Positions 24,606 through 33,074 of a stretch of 64,000 nucleotides of DNA are shown here, piece after piece. Where the stretch lies: NCBI GenBank assembly GCA_965232985.1, contig CBDDRC010000039.1:73658-137657 (forward strand). Direction: 5' to 3'. The stretch's first letter is position 1; each line of letters starts with the position of its first letter. The DNA is from JADFDG01 sp965232985 (GTDB taxonomy: Bacteria > Pseudomonadota > Gammaproteobacteria > Pseudomonadales > JADFDG01). A program made the position numbers and the translations under genes. Below the pieces are notes generated by a model. That model made no database searches. It was not told where the DNA came from and saw nothing but the letters and a program-made list of their open reading frames with translations.

Positions 24606-26060
24606 ATGAATACCGTAACCGACGTTACCCGCTCACAATCCGCCGCACCGACAGCCAACGACACCATTGCCCGGGTTTTTGCCAGCCAGCAGGAAACCGC
24701 CATTCGCTGGCGGACATCGACGGCCGAAGAGCGTATTGCACGTATTGTCGCGCTGCGTGACGCCGTGCTCGGCAACGCCGACGCCCTGCGTGCGGCAGCA
24801 GCTGCAGATTTCCGCAAACCGGCCGCAGAAGTGGATTTGACCGAAATTTTTCCCATCGTCTCCGAGGCCAACAATACGATCAAGAATCTGCGGCGCTGGA
24901 TGCGCCCGCAGAAGGTAAAACCCATTGCCATGATGCTCGGCACCCGGGCCACCATCGAGCAGCAGCCGCGCGGCCGCTGCCTGATTATTTCGCCGTGGAA
25001 TTATCCGGTTAATCTCACCTTTTGCCCGCTGATACTGGCCCTGGCCGCCGGCAATACCGCCATTCTCAAGCCTTCCGAGATGACACCACATCTGGCGGCT
25101 GAAATGAGCCGTATCGTGAAGGCCGTATTCAAGCCCAATGAAGTGGCGATTTTCGAAGGCGACGCCGAGGTTTCAAAACAGTTGCTGGACCTGCCGTTCG
25201 ACCACATCTTCTTCACCGGTGCGCCGGCACTGGGCAAGGTGGTGATGGCCGCCGCTGCCCGCAACCTGACCAGCGTGACCCTGGAGTTGGGCGGCAAAAG
25301 CCCAACCGTCATTGATGAAAGCGCCGACCTCACCGCAGCAGCTGCCAACATCTGCTGGTCAAAATTCATTAACAACGGGCAGACCTGCATTGCACCGGAT
25401 CACATCTACGTGCACAACTCGGTTGCTGCCGCCTTTGAACAGGCACTGAAAACGCGCATCGAAACCGTGTATGGCGTTGGTACTGAAAAGCAGATGGCCT
25501 CGCCGGATCTCGCCCGCGTCGTCAATCAACGCCACACCCTGCGGATCAAGACGCTGATCGACGATGCCCGCAGCCGCGGTGCCCGGGTGGCGCTGGGTGG
25601 CGACGTGCAGGAAGCCAGCTGCTTCGTGGCGCCCACCCTGCTCGCCGATGTGCCGGCAGACGCGCGCATCAACCACGAAGAAATTTTTGGTCCGGTGCTG
25701 CCGATGATTCGTTTCAACAACCTCGACGAAGTCGTCGATCACATCAACAGCGCACCGAAACCGCTTGCACTTTATGTCTGGAGTGGCGACCGCAAGCGCG
25801 CGCGCTATCTGCTGCAGCGCACTTCGTCCGGCGGCGCCTGCATCAACAATACCGTGGTGCATGCCATGCACCCACTGCTGCCTTTTGGCGGCGTGAATAA
25901 CTCTGGCATCGGCAGCACGCACGCCGAATTTGGTTTCCGCGCATTTTCCCATGCGCGCGCCGTTGCCGACACCCGCATGGCCATGGTGCAGGCGTTTTAT
26001 CCGCCCTACACCGACCGGATGCGCAAACTGATCACCTTCGTCATCCGCTATTTTGCTTAA
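24606..26060 (+). CDS. Aldehyde dehydrogenase (coniferyl-aldehyde-type)
   Basis: 484 residues with the ALDH signatures SPWNYPVNLTFCPLILALAA, FTGAPALGKVVMAAAA, the catalytic Glu in VTLELGGKSP, and the catalytic Cys in NNGQTCIAPDHIYVH. The hydrophobic C-terminus (TFVIRYF) resembles coniferyl and fatty aldehyde dehydrogenases that act at membranes. AGGAGG precedes the ATG. Position between an acyl-CoA ligase and a DUF1993 gene suggests oxidation of an aldehyde to the acid that the ligase then activates. That order is inference. Confidence 0.93.
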   Translation: MNTVTDVTRSQSAAPTANDTIARVFASQQETAIRWRTSTAEERIARIVALRDAVLGNADALRAAAAADFRKPAAEVDLTEIFPIVSEANNTIKNLRRWMRPQKVKPIAMMLGTRATIEQQPRGRCLIISPWNYPVNLTFCPLILALAAGNTAILKPSEMTPHLAAEMSRIVKAVFKPNEVAIFEGDAEVSKQLLDLPFDHIFFTGAPALGKVVMAAAARNLTSVTLELGGKSPTVIDESADLTAAAANICWSKFINNGQTCIAPDHIYVHNSVAAAFEQALKTRIETVYGVGTEKQMASPDLARVVNQRHTLRIKTLIDDARSRGARVALGGDVQEASCFVAPTLLADVPADARINHEEIFGPVLPMIRFNNLDEVVDHINSAPKPLALYVWSGDRKRARYLLQRTSSGGACINNTVVHAMHPLLPFGGVNNSGIGSTHAEFGFRAFSHARAVADTRMAMVQAFYPPYTDRMRKLITFVIRYFA

Positions 26061-26070
26061 GGAGCCTGCT

Positions 26071-26574
26071 ATGGCCTTTACCATCCGCGACGCATCAACC
26101 CCCATCTACAAGCGCGGCCTGCGCACCCTGCGGACCTTGCTGGATCGCGCCGAGGCGCACGCCCAGGCCAACGGCATCGACATAAACACGCTGCTTGGTG
26201 CAAAACTGGCGCCGGACATGTTCGACTTCAAGAAGCAGGTGCAGATTGCCACCGATCACGCCAAGGGCGGTGCCGCCCGCCTCGCCGGCCTGGAGCCGCC
26301 GGCGTTCCCTGACCAGGAAACGAGCATCGCGGAGCTGCGCGTACGGGTGCAGGCGATTCTCGAGTACGTCGATGGCATCGAAGAAAAACTCTACGCGGGC
26401 GCTGAGGATCGCGACATCAAACTGGTCTACCCATGGGCCACCTACGAGTTCAAGGGCGCGAAATTTCTTACCTACTGGTCACTGCCGAATTTTTTCTTCC
26501 ACCTGGCCACCGCATACGACATTCTTCGCGCACAGGGCGTGGCAATCGGCAAGGCGGATTTTCTCGGCAAGTAA
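26071..26574 (+). CDS. DUF1993 family protein
   Basis: 167 residues that match the DUF1993 (DinB-like helical) family: an N-terminal IYKRGLRTLRTLLDRAEAHA helix, SLPNFFFHLATAYDILRAQG near the C-terminus. AAGGAG lies 6 bases before the ATG, only 10 bases after the aldehyde dehydrogenase stop, so co-expression is likely. The function is unknown; DinB-like folds often bind metal, but I see no certain His triad. Confidence 0.85.
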   Translation: MAFTIRDASTPIYKRGLRTLRTLLDRAEAHAQANGIDINTLLGAKLAPDMFDFKKQVQIATDHAKGGAARLAGLEPPAFPDQETSIAELRVRVQAILEYVDGIEEKLYAGAEDRDIKLVYPWATYEFKGAKFLTYWSLPNFFFHLATAYDILRAQGVAIGKADFLGK

Positions 26575-26602
26575 ATTTCCGCCTCGGGCCGGCAGGTAAC
26601 GA

Positions 26603-27442
26603 TCAATGTATTTTCGCTGAAGCTGCTACGCCAGCCAGCTCACAACATGTTGCGTAGAAGCGATCCTGCAACTCGACATCTTGCGAGCGACCACTGCTGA
26701 ACCGTGGCGGCTGTGCGGTGAAATATTGCCCCGTAACCCCCCTGTGCTTCGCCGAAAAAGCAAGATCGGCAACCAGTTTCGCCGCCGGCTCCGGCCCGAT
26801 CAGGAACAGCTTGATGCCGGCATACAGGGGTTTGGGTAATTCGCGGTACAGCGGCGAACCGACGCCGCCCGGATGAATCGCGTTGCTCTTGACCCGGGTG
26901 CGCGTTGCCAGCGCATTGCTGTACAGCAAATTACCAAGCTTGGATTGCGCATAAGCAGCCATGGCAAAGTACGGTTTGCGGCCCCGGAAACTGTTGAAAT
27001 CGATATTGCCGAGCAGATGCAGCATTGACGAAACGTGCACGATACGGCCGTCTTCCGCCGCCTCGAGTGCCGGCAGCAGCAGTTGCGTCAGGAGAATCGG
27101 CCCGAGCGTATTGCCGCCGAACATCAACTCAAAGCCATCCTCGGTGAACCGCTGCGAGGCAGGATAGGCCCCCGCGTTGTTGACCAACGCATCCAGCACC
27201 GCATGCTTCGCAAGAAATGCCGAGACAAAGTTGCGGATGCCGTCGAACGACGCCAGATCGAGCGTGTAAATTTCGATTTCTGCACCCGGAATTTTCGCGC
27301 GAATTGCATCGGCAGCGTCGGCTGCCTTCTGCTGGTTGCGGCAGGCCAGGCATACGCGGATGCCCCGCGCTGCCATTTCCTGGGCGGTAGCGAGGCCGAT
27401 GCCGGAATTGCCACCGGTAATGAGTACCGTTTTGCGCTGCAT
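26603..27442 (-). CDS. Short-chain dehydrogenase/reductase
   Basis: 279-residue SDR resembling retinol dehydrogenase/WW-domain oxidoreductase types: cofactor loop LITGGNSGIGLATA, NNAGAY near 90, then the catalytic YAQSK near 167. The segment after Rossmann strand 2 (CLACRNQ) suggests NADP(H). GGGAGG precedes the ATG. It is convergent with DUF1993 and divergent from aconitase. Substrate unknown. Confidence 0.9.
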   Translation of the reverse strand: MQRKTVLITGGNSGIGLATAQEMAARGIRVCLACRNQQKAADAADAIRAKIPGAEIEIYTLDLASFDGIRNFVSAFLAKHAVLDALVNNAGAYPASQRFTEDGFELMFGGNTLGPILLTQLLLPALEAAEDGRIVHVSSMLHLLGNIDFNSFRGRKPYFAMAAYAQSKLGNLLYSNALATRTRVKSNAIHPGGVGSPLYRELPKPLYAGIKLFLIGPEPAAKLVADLAFSAKHRGVTGQYFTAQPPRFSSGRSQDVELQDRFYATCCELAGVAASAKIH

Positions 27443-27533
27443 GGGCAGATCCTCCCTTGTTCACTGGCCGTCGATTGGCCGGTCGGCGAGCGTAATATAC
27501 CCCTCGTCATCGACCAAAAAGCAGGATTCCAGC

Positions 27534-30380
27534 ATGGCTGCGCATAATCTCCACAACACACTCAAGGACATCAGCCTGAGCGGCGGCGTATGCCGTTATT
27601 ACGCCCTGTCGGCCCTTGAGGCGGCCGGCCTCGGCAACGTTTCACGGCTGCCGGTATCGATCCGCATCGTGCTCGAAGCCGTGCTGCGCAATGTCGATGG
27701 CAAAAAGGTCACGGAAGAACATGTGCGCCAGCTCGCAGCCTGGCAACCCAATGCCGCGCGCCTCAATGAAATTCCCTTCGTGGTGGCACGTGTGGTGTTG
27801 CAGGATTTCACCGGCGTCCCGCTGCTGGCCGACCTCGCAGCAATGCGCAACGTGGCAAAAACTGCCGGCAAGAACCCGAAGGCGATTGAGCCATTGGTGC
27901 CTGTGGATCTGGTGGTCGATCACTCGGTGATGATCGATTTCTTCGGCAGCAAAGATGCATTGCGCAAAAACATGGAGCTGGAATACCAGCGCAATGGCGA
28001 GCGCTACCGGTTCATGAAATGGGGCATGCAGGCCTTCAATACCTTCGGCGTGGTGCCGCCGGGCATCGGCATCGTCCACCAGGTGAACCTCGAATACCTG
28101 TTTCGCGGTGTGCACGGCGCCAACAAAGACGGCTTGCTCTACCCGGACACACTGGTCGGCACCGATTCGCACACCACCATGATCAACGGCGCGGGCGTGG
28201 TCGGCTGGGGCGTCGGCGGCATCGAGGCCGAAGCCGGCATGCTCGGCCAGCCGGTGTATTTCCTGACACCGGATGTGATTGGCGTTGAGTTGAAAGGAGC
28301 GTTGCGCGAAGGCGTCACCGCTACCGACCTGGTACTTACCATCACCGAACTGTTGCGCAAAGAGAAAGTGGTAGGGACGTTTGTCGAATTCTTCGGCGCG
28401 GGCGCCGCCTCGTTATCACTCACCGACCGCGCGACGATTGCCAACATGGCGCCGGAATATGGCGCCACCATGGGCTTCTTCCCGGTTGATGACGAAACGA
28501 TCAACTACCTGCGCGGTACCGGCCGCACCGAAACCGAAATCGAAGCGTTCGAAAAATACTTCAAGGCCCAAGGGCTATACGGCATGCCAATGGCCGGCGA
28601 CATCGACTATACCCGCGTCGTGGTGCTGGATCTCGACAGCATTGTCCCGTCACTTGCCGGCCCCAAACGCCCGCAGGATCGCATCGAGCTGCCGCAGATG
28701 AAGGCACAGTTCGAGAAACTGTTCAGCGCAGCGCTCACCGAAAACGGCTTCAACAAATCGCCAGCGGCACTGGGCAAGCGCTTCCCAACAAAGCTGGCGT
28801 TCACTGGCAACCCTGTCGTTCCGCTGTCGGCGCCGGTCGCCAAACCAACAAAAGCGCGCAACGAAATCGAAATGATCGACAGCGAAAAACTGCCGGCGGC
28901 CACGGCGGCACACATTCCGGTAGTGGATGTCGGTCATGGCGACGTGCTGATTGCGGCAATCACCTCCTGCACCAACACCTCCAATCCTGCGGTACTGATC
29001 GCGGCCGGGTTGCTCGCGAAAAAAGCCGTTGAACGTGGCCTTGGCGTCAATCCGCGTGTGAAAACCTCATTCGGCCCCGGTTCGCGCGTGGTACCGGAAT
29101 ATCTGCACGCAGCCGGCCTGCAGCCATACCTGGATGAACTCGGTTTCTCGGTCGCCGCCTTCGGCTGCACTACCTGCATCGGTAACGCCGGCGATCTGTA
29201 CCCGGAAGTGAATGAGGCGATCATCGAAAATGATCTGATCGGCGCAGCGGTACTCTCCGGCAACCGCAACTTTGAGGCACGCATTCACCCGAACCTGAAA
29301 GCAAATTTCCTCGCGTCACCGCCGCTGGTAGTGGCCTTTGCGCTGGCCGGCCGCGTGAACATCGACCTCAGCCGTGAGGCGCTCGGCACCGGCAAGGACG
29401 GCAATCCGGTGTTCCTCAAAGACATCTGGCCGAGCAACGACGAAGTGCGCGCGCTCATGAAATACGCGATGAATCCGGACAATTTCCGGCGTCTGTACGC
29501 AGATTTCACCCAGGACAACGCTCTGTGGAACGAGCTCAAGGGCGCGCAGGGCGACGTGTATTCCTGGCCGGACTCCACCTATATCGCCAGGCCGCCGTTC
29601 TTCGACACCTTCACCATGCAACCCAAAGCGGTGCAACCGATCAACAACGCCCGGGCGCTGCTCGTGCTCGGCGATTCCGTGACGACCGACCACATTTCTC
29701 CGGCTGGCTCATTCAAGGCGGCGACCCCGGCTGGCCAGTATCTGCTGGCGCAAGGCGTGCAACCGCTCGACTTCAACAGTTACGGTTCGCGACGCGGCAA
29801 CCATGAAGTCATGATTCGCGGCACGTTCGCCAATGTGCGCGTCAGGAATCTGATGTTGCCGCCAGGCGCCGACGGTGCGCGCATCGAAGGCGGATATACG
29901 CTGCTGTTCGGCAAAGACGACCGCGATGGCAGGCAAACCACCGTTTACGACGCCGCGATGGAATACCGGCAGCGTGGCACCGCCACGATCGTGTTCGCCG
30001 GCGAGGAATACGGTACCGGCTCGTCACGCGACTGGGCCGCCAAGGGTACCCAACTGCTCGGTATTCGTGCGGTGATTGCGCGCAGCTTCGAGCGCATCCA
30101 TCGCTCCAACCTGGTCGGGATGGGCGTGCTGCCGCTGCAGTTCCTCGGTAACGACTCAATCCAGTCGCTGGGAATTACCGGCAGCGAAACCTTTAGCATC
30201 GCAGGCGTCGGCACCCAGATGAAACCGCAGCAGGACATGACCCTGGTAATCACCCGCGCCGATGCATCTGTGCAAGCTGTCGTGGTGCGTTCGCGCATCG
30301 ACACGCCCATTGAAGTGGACTACTTTCTGCACGGCGGCATCCTGCCGTATGTGTTGCGACAGATACTCGCCTCGGCGTGA
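27534..30380 (+). CDS. acnA: Aconitate hydratase A
   Basis: 948 residues, normal for the AcnA/IRP1 type. The three cluster-ligating cysteines lie in AITSCTNTSNP and FGCTTCIGNAGDLY. Other conserved blocks are VDLVVDHSV, PPGIGIVHQVNLEYL, VGTDSHTTMINGAGVVGWGVGGIEAEA, ERIHRSNLVGMGVLPLQF and YGTGSSRDWAAKGT. It interconverts citrate and isocitrate through cis-aconitate. The ATG at 27534 has AGGA 7 bases upstream; an upstream open frame lacks this. AcnD (methylcitrate pathway) is less likely, as no prp genes are near. The next gene begins directly after its stop. Confidence 0.93.
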   Translation: MAAHNLHNTLKDISLSGGVCRYYALSALEAAGLGNVSRLPVSIRIVLEAVLRNVDGKKVTEEHVRQLAAWQPNAARLNEIPFVVARVVLQDFTGVPLLADLAAMRNVAKTAGKNPKAIEPLVPVDLVVDHSVMIDFFGSKDALRKNMELEYQRNGERYRFMKWGMQAFNTFGVVPPGIGIVHQVNLEYLFRGVHGANKDGLLYPDTLVGTDSHTTMINGAGVVGWGVGGIEAEAGMLGQPVYFLTPDVIGVELKGALREGVTATDLVLTITELLRKEKVVGTFVEFFGAGAASLSLTDRATIANMAPEYGATMGFFPVDDETINYLRGTGRTETEIEAFEKYFKAQGLYGMPMAGDIDYTRVVVLDLDSIVPSLAGPKRPQDRIELPQMKAQFEKLFSAALTENGFNKSPAALGKRFPTKLAFTGNPVVPLSAPVAKPTKARNEIEMIDSEKLPAATAAHIPVVDVGHGDVLIAAITSCTNTSNPAVLIAAGLLAKKAVERGLGVNPRVKTSFGPGSRVVPEYLHAAGLQPYLDELGFSVAAFGCTTCIGNAGDLYPEVNEAIIENDLIGAAVLSGNRNFEARIHPNLKANFLASPPLVVAFALAGRVNIDLSREALGTGKDGNPVFLKDIWPSNDEVRALMKYAMNPDNFRRLYADFTQDNALWNELKGAQGDVYSWPDSTYIARPPFFDTFTMQPKAVQPINNARALLVLGDSVTTDHISPAGSFKAATPAGQYLLAQGVQPLDFNSYGSRRGNHEVMIRGTFANVRVRNLMLPPGADGARIEGGYTLLFGKDDRDGRQTTVYDAAMEYRQRGTATIVFAGEEYGTGSSRDWAAKGTQLLGIRAVIARSFERIHRSNLVGMGVLPLQFLGNDSIQSLGITGSETFSIAGVGTQMKPQQDMTLVITRADASVQAVVVRSRIDTPIEVDYFLHGGILPYVLRQILASA

Positions 30381-31340
30381 ATGATTGACCGGTTTTCTTT
30401 TCCCACTCCAGCCCTATCGGTAGACGAAATGACCAGCCTCGCAGCCCGTGCCATCAAGCGTTACAGCCGTGCCATCGTCAAGACCAACCCGTCTTCAAAA
30501 GAAGAACTGGTGCGGCACCTGCGCCGCACGATGAACAACCCGCCGCCACTGCCCTTCAGAATGCCGCCGACAGTGCGCGTGACCGAGTTTCACGGCCACG
30601 GCATCCAGGGCGATTGGCTGCAAGTGCAATCGGCAACGCGCGTCATTCTGTACCTGCACGGCGGCGGCTACATCGCTGGCGTGACCAAAACCTATCATCC
30701 CCTGTGCGGCCGTCTCGCAGACGCACTACAAGCCGATGTTTTCCTGCCGGCATACCGGCTCGCACCCGAACATCCGTTTCCGGCAGCCCTCGAGGATGCG
30801 GTTGCAACCTATGACATGCTGCTTGAACGCGGCTGGCACCCGGAGCATATCGTGATCGCCGGCGATTCTGCCGGCGGCGGCCTCACCCTTGCCACGCTGC
30901 TGAAATTGCGTGACGACAAAAAGCCGCTGCCGGGTTGTGCGCTCGTGATGTCGCCGTTCGCAGACATGACCGTGACAGCAAAATCGCATGTAACGAACGA
31001 CGCCACCGATGCAATCCTGTCCGCAGGCATGCTGGCCATGGCCGAAGATCTGTACGTGCGCAACGAAGCCGATCTGCGTCATCCCTACGCCTCACCGGTA
31101 TTCGGCGATTTCACCGGCCTGCCGCCGCTGCTGGTGAGCGTCGAGGAAGAGGAATGCCTGCGCGACGATGCCTATGCCGTGGTTGAGCGCGCCAAGGCTG
31201 CCGGCGTGCCGATCTCACTGATCTCACGACGCGGGCTGCTGCACGTCTGGCCGGTGTTCTATCCACTGCTGCCGGAAGCACGTGCCGATGTGGCAAAATT
31301 TGTCGAGTTCGTGCGCAAGGTTGTACCGGCGCGGCGCTGA
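30381..31340 (+). CDS. Alpha/beta hydrolase of the HSL (type IV lipase) family
   Basis: 319 residues with the HSL oxyanion motif YLHGGGYIAG near 93, the nucleophile GDSAGGGL near 163, then an acidic triad region (SVEEEECLRDD) and the His in RGLLHVWPVF. It probably hydrolyses short or medium acyl esters in the cytosol. The ATG directly abuts the aconitase stop, which indicates one transcript. It is 45 bases ahead of an acyl-CoA ligase that could activate the fatty acids it frees. That pairing is inference. Confidence 0.9.
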   Translation: MIDRFSFPTPALSVDEMTSLAARAIKRYSRAIVKTNPSSKEELVRHLRRTMNNPPPLPFRMPPTVRVTEFHGHGIQGDWLQVQSATRVILYLHGGGYIAGVTKTYHPLCGRLADALQADVFLPAYRLAPEHPFPAALEDAVATYDMLLERGWHPEHIVIAGDSAGGGLTLATLLKLRDDKKPLPGCALVMSPFADMTVTAKSHVTNDATDAILSAGMLAMAEDLYVRNEADLRHPYASPVFGDFTGLPPLLVSVEEEECLRDDAYAVVERAKAAGVPISLISRRGLLHVWPVFYPLLPEARADVAKFVEFVRKVVPARR

Positions 31341-31385
31341 TTTATTCAATCGCGTGCAAAGAATAAATAAATGGAGAAACAGGCC

Positions 31386-33074
31386 ATGACAGCCCCAATC
31401 AAGGCTCTGCCCAACCCTCTCACTGCATTCGCAGCCCAGGTAGCCCGGCGGCCGGAAGCCATTGCCTTTGTCCAGCCGCTGGCTGGCGGCCAGTTGCGCG
31501 AATACAACTGGCGGCAGGTCGACGACGAAGCACGGCGCATCGCTTTCTACCTGAGCTCACTGCACCTGCCACCGCACAGCAACATCGCCTTGATGAGCAA
31601 AAACTGTGCGGAATGGATTATGTGCGATCTCGCCATCTGGATGGCCGGCCATGTCAGTGTGCCGCTGTATCCGACACTCGCGGCGCAGACTGTCAACCAG
31701 ATCATGACGCACAGCAATTGCCCGGTATTGTTCGTCGGCAAGCTCGATTCCTGGGAGGAAATGGCCCGTGGTGTGCCCGAAGGCGTGCGGTGCATTGCCT
31801 TCTCGCTGGCGCCGGAAGCCGCGCGCGCTGCGTATCCGGTCTGGACAGAGCTGCTCGACCAGTACCGCCCGCTGGAGAACATCGCCAACCCGGCGATGAG
31901 CGATCTGGCAACGATCATCTACACCTCCGGCACCACCGGCACACCCAAAGGCGTGATGCAGGATTTTTCGCGGCTCGCAACCGTCGGCACCTATGCCGGC
32001 AAAGTCTACGCAATGAGCGAGAGTGACCGGTTGATCAGCTATCTGCCGCTGTCGCACGTTGCCGAGCGCGATGCCATTGAGCTGGCCATGCTCTACAACG
32101 GCATGCGCGTGTTCTTCGCCGATTCGCTGGACACTTTTGCGCAGGACATCCAACGAGCCAGGCCAACGGTGTTCTTCGCCGTGCCGCGCATCTGGACCAA
32201 GTTCTATCAAAAAGTTTGCGAGAAGATACCGCCGAAAAAGCTGGCCATGTTGCTGAAAATTCCGGTCATCAACCGGATCGTACGCAAGAAACTGCTCTCT
32301 GCCCTCGGGCTCGATGCGTGCCGCCTGATGCTCTCCGGCGCGGCATCCCTGTCACCGGAACTGATCGGTTGGTACAACCGCCTCGGCATCGAGATTCTCG
32401 AAGTCTACGGCATGACCGAAAACATGGCCTGGTCGCACACCACGCGCATGGGTGACCAGAAGATCGGTTACGTTGGCACACCCAACCCGGGGGTGGAGTG
32501 CCGCATCGGCGAACACGGCGAAATTCTGGTGAAAAGTGCCGGCAACATGCTCGGTTACTACAAGGAGCCGGACATGAGTGCGGCCGCGTTTATTGATGGC
32601 AACTGGCTGCGTACCGGCGATCAGGGCGAAATCGACGCCCAGGGCCGCCTGAAAATCACCGGGCGCCTGAAAGAGATTTTCAAGACCAGCAAAGGCAAGT
32701 ACGTGGCGCCGGCGCCGATCGAGAACAAACTGGTGAATCTACCGGGCATCGAACTGGTATGTGTGGTCGGCGCCGATATGGCACAACCCATCGCACTCAT
32801 CAACCTGACGCCGGAAGAAAAAACCAGGATGGCGGCGCACGCCAACGCGCGCGAGCACTTCACCCACGCACTGGAAGCATTGCGAAAAACAGTAAACGAT
32901 ACCCTTGATCCGCACGAGCATCTGGCCTGCTGTGTGGTGGTGAAATCCGCCTGGACGGTGGAGAACAACATGATCACACCCACCCTGAAGATCAAGCGCA
33001 ATGAACTTGAGAAGGTCTATGCAGATCGTTTGCCGATCTGGCAGCAGAACAAGGGCGTGATCTGGGAAAATTAA
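31386..33074 (+). CDS. Long-chain acyl-CoA synthetase (AMP-binding, ACSBG-like)
   Basis: 562 residues with TIIYTSGTTGTPKGVMQDF near 177, YLPLSHVAERDA, YGMTENMAWSH near 343, and TGDQGEIDAQGRLKITGRLKE. The arrangement and lengths resemble FAA/ACSBG-type long-chain synthetases, unlike the FadD-like ligase at 22872. GGAGA lies 8 bases before the ATG at 31386. The stop codon (33072-33074) directly abuts that of the convergent hrpB, so no room is left for separate terminators. Confidence 0.92.
   Translation: MTAPIKALPNPLTAFAAQVARRPEAIAFVQPLAGGQLREYNWRQVDDEARRIAFYLSSLHLPPHSNIALMSKNCAEWIMCDLAIWMAGHVSVPLYPTLAAQTVNQIMTHSNCPVLFVGKLDSWEEMARGVPEGVRCIAFSLAPEAARAAYPVWTELLDQYRPLENIANPAMSDLATIIYTSGTTGTPKGVMQDFSRLATVGTYAGKVYAMSESDRLISYLPLSHVAERDAIELAMLYNGMRVFFADSLDTFAQDIQRARPTVFFAVPRIWTKFYQKVCEKIPPKKLAMLLKIPVINRIVRKKLLSALGLDACRLMLSGAASLSPELIGWYNRLGIEILEVYGMTENMAWSHTTRMGDQKIGYVGTPNPGVECRIGEHGEILVKSAGNMLGYYKEPDMSAAAFIDGNWLRTGDQGEIDAQGRLKITGRLKEIFKTSKGKYVAPAPIENKLVNLPGIELVCVVGADMAQPIALINLTPEEKTRMAAHANAREHFTHALEALRKTVNDTLDPHEHLACCVVVKSAWTVENNMITPTLKIKRNELEKVYADRLPIWQQNKGVIWEN

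Noticed and set aside
27336..27533. N-terminal extension of aconitase
   Set aside because: The 66 extra codons are Arg/Ser/Pro-rich, overlap the divergent SDR gene, and lack a ribosome-binding site, whereas ATG at 27534 has one and fits the family.
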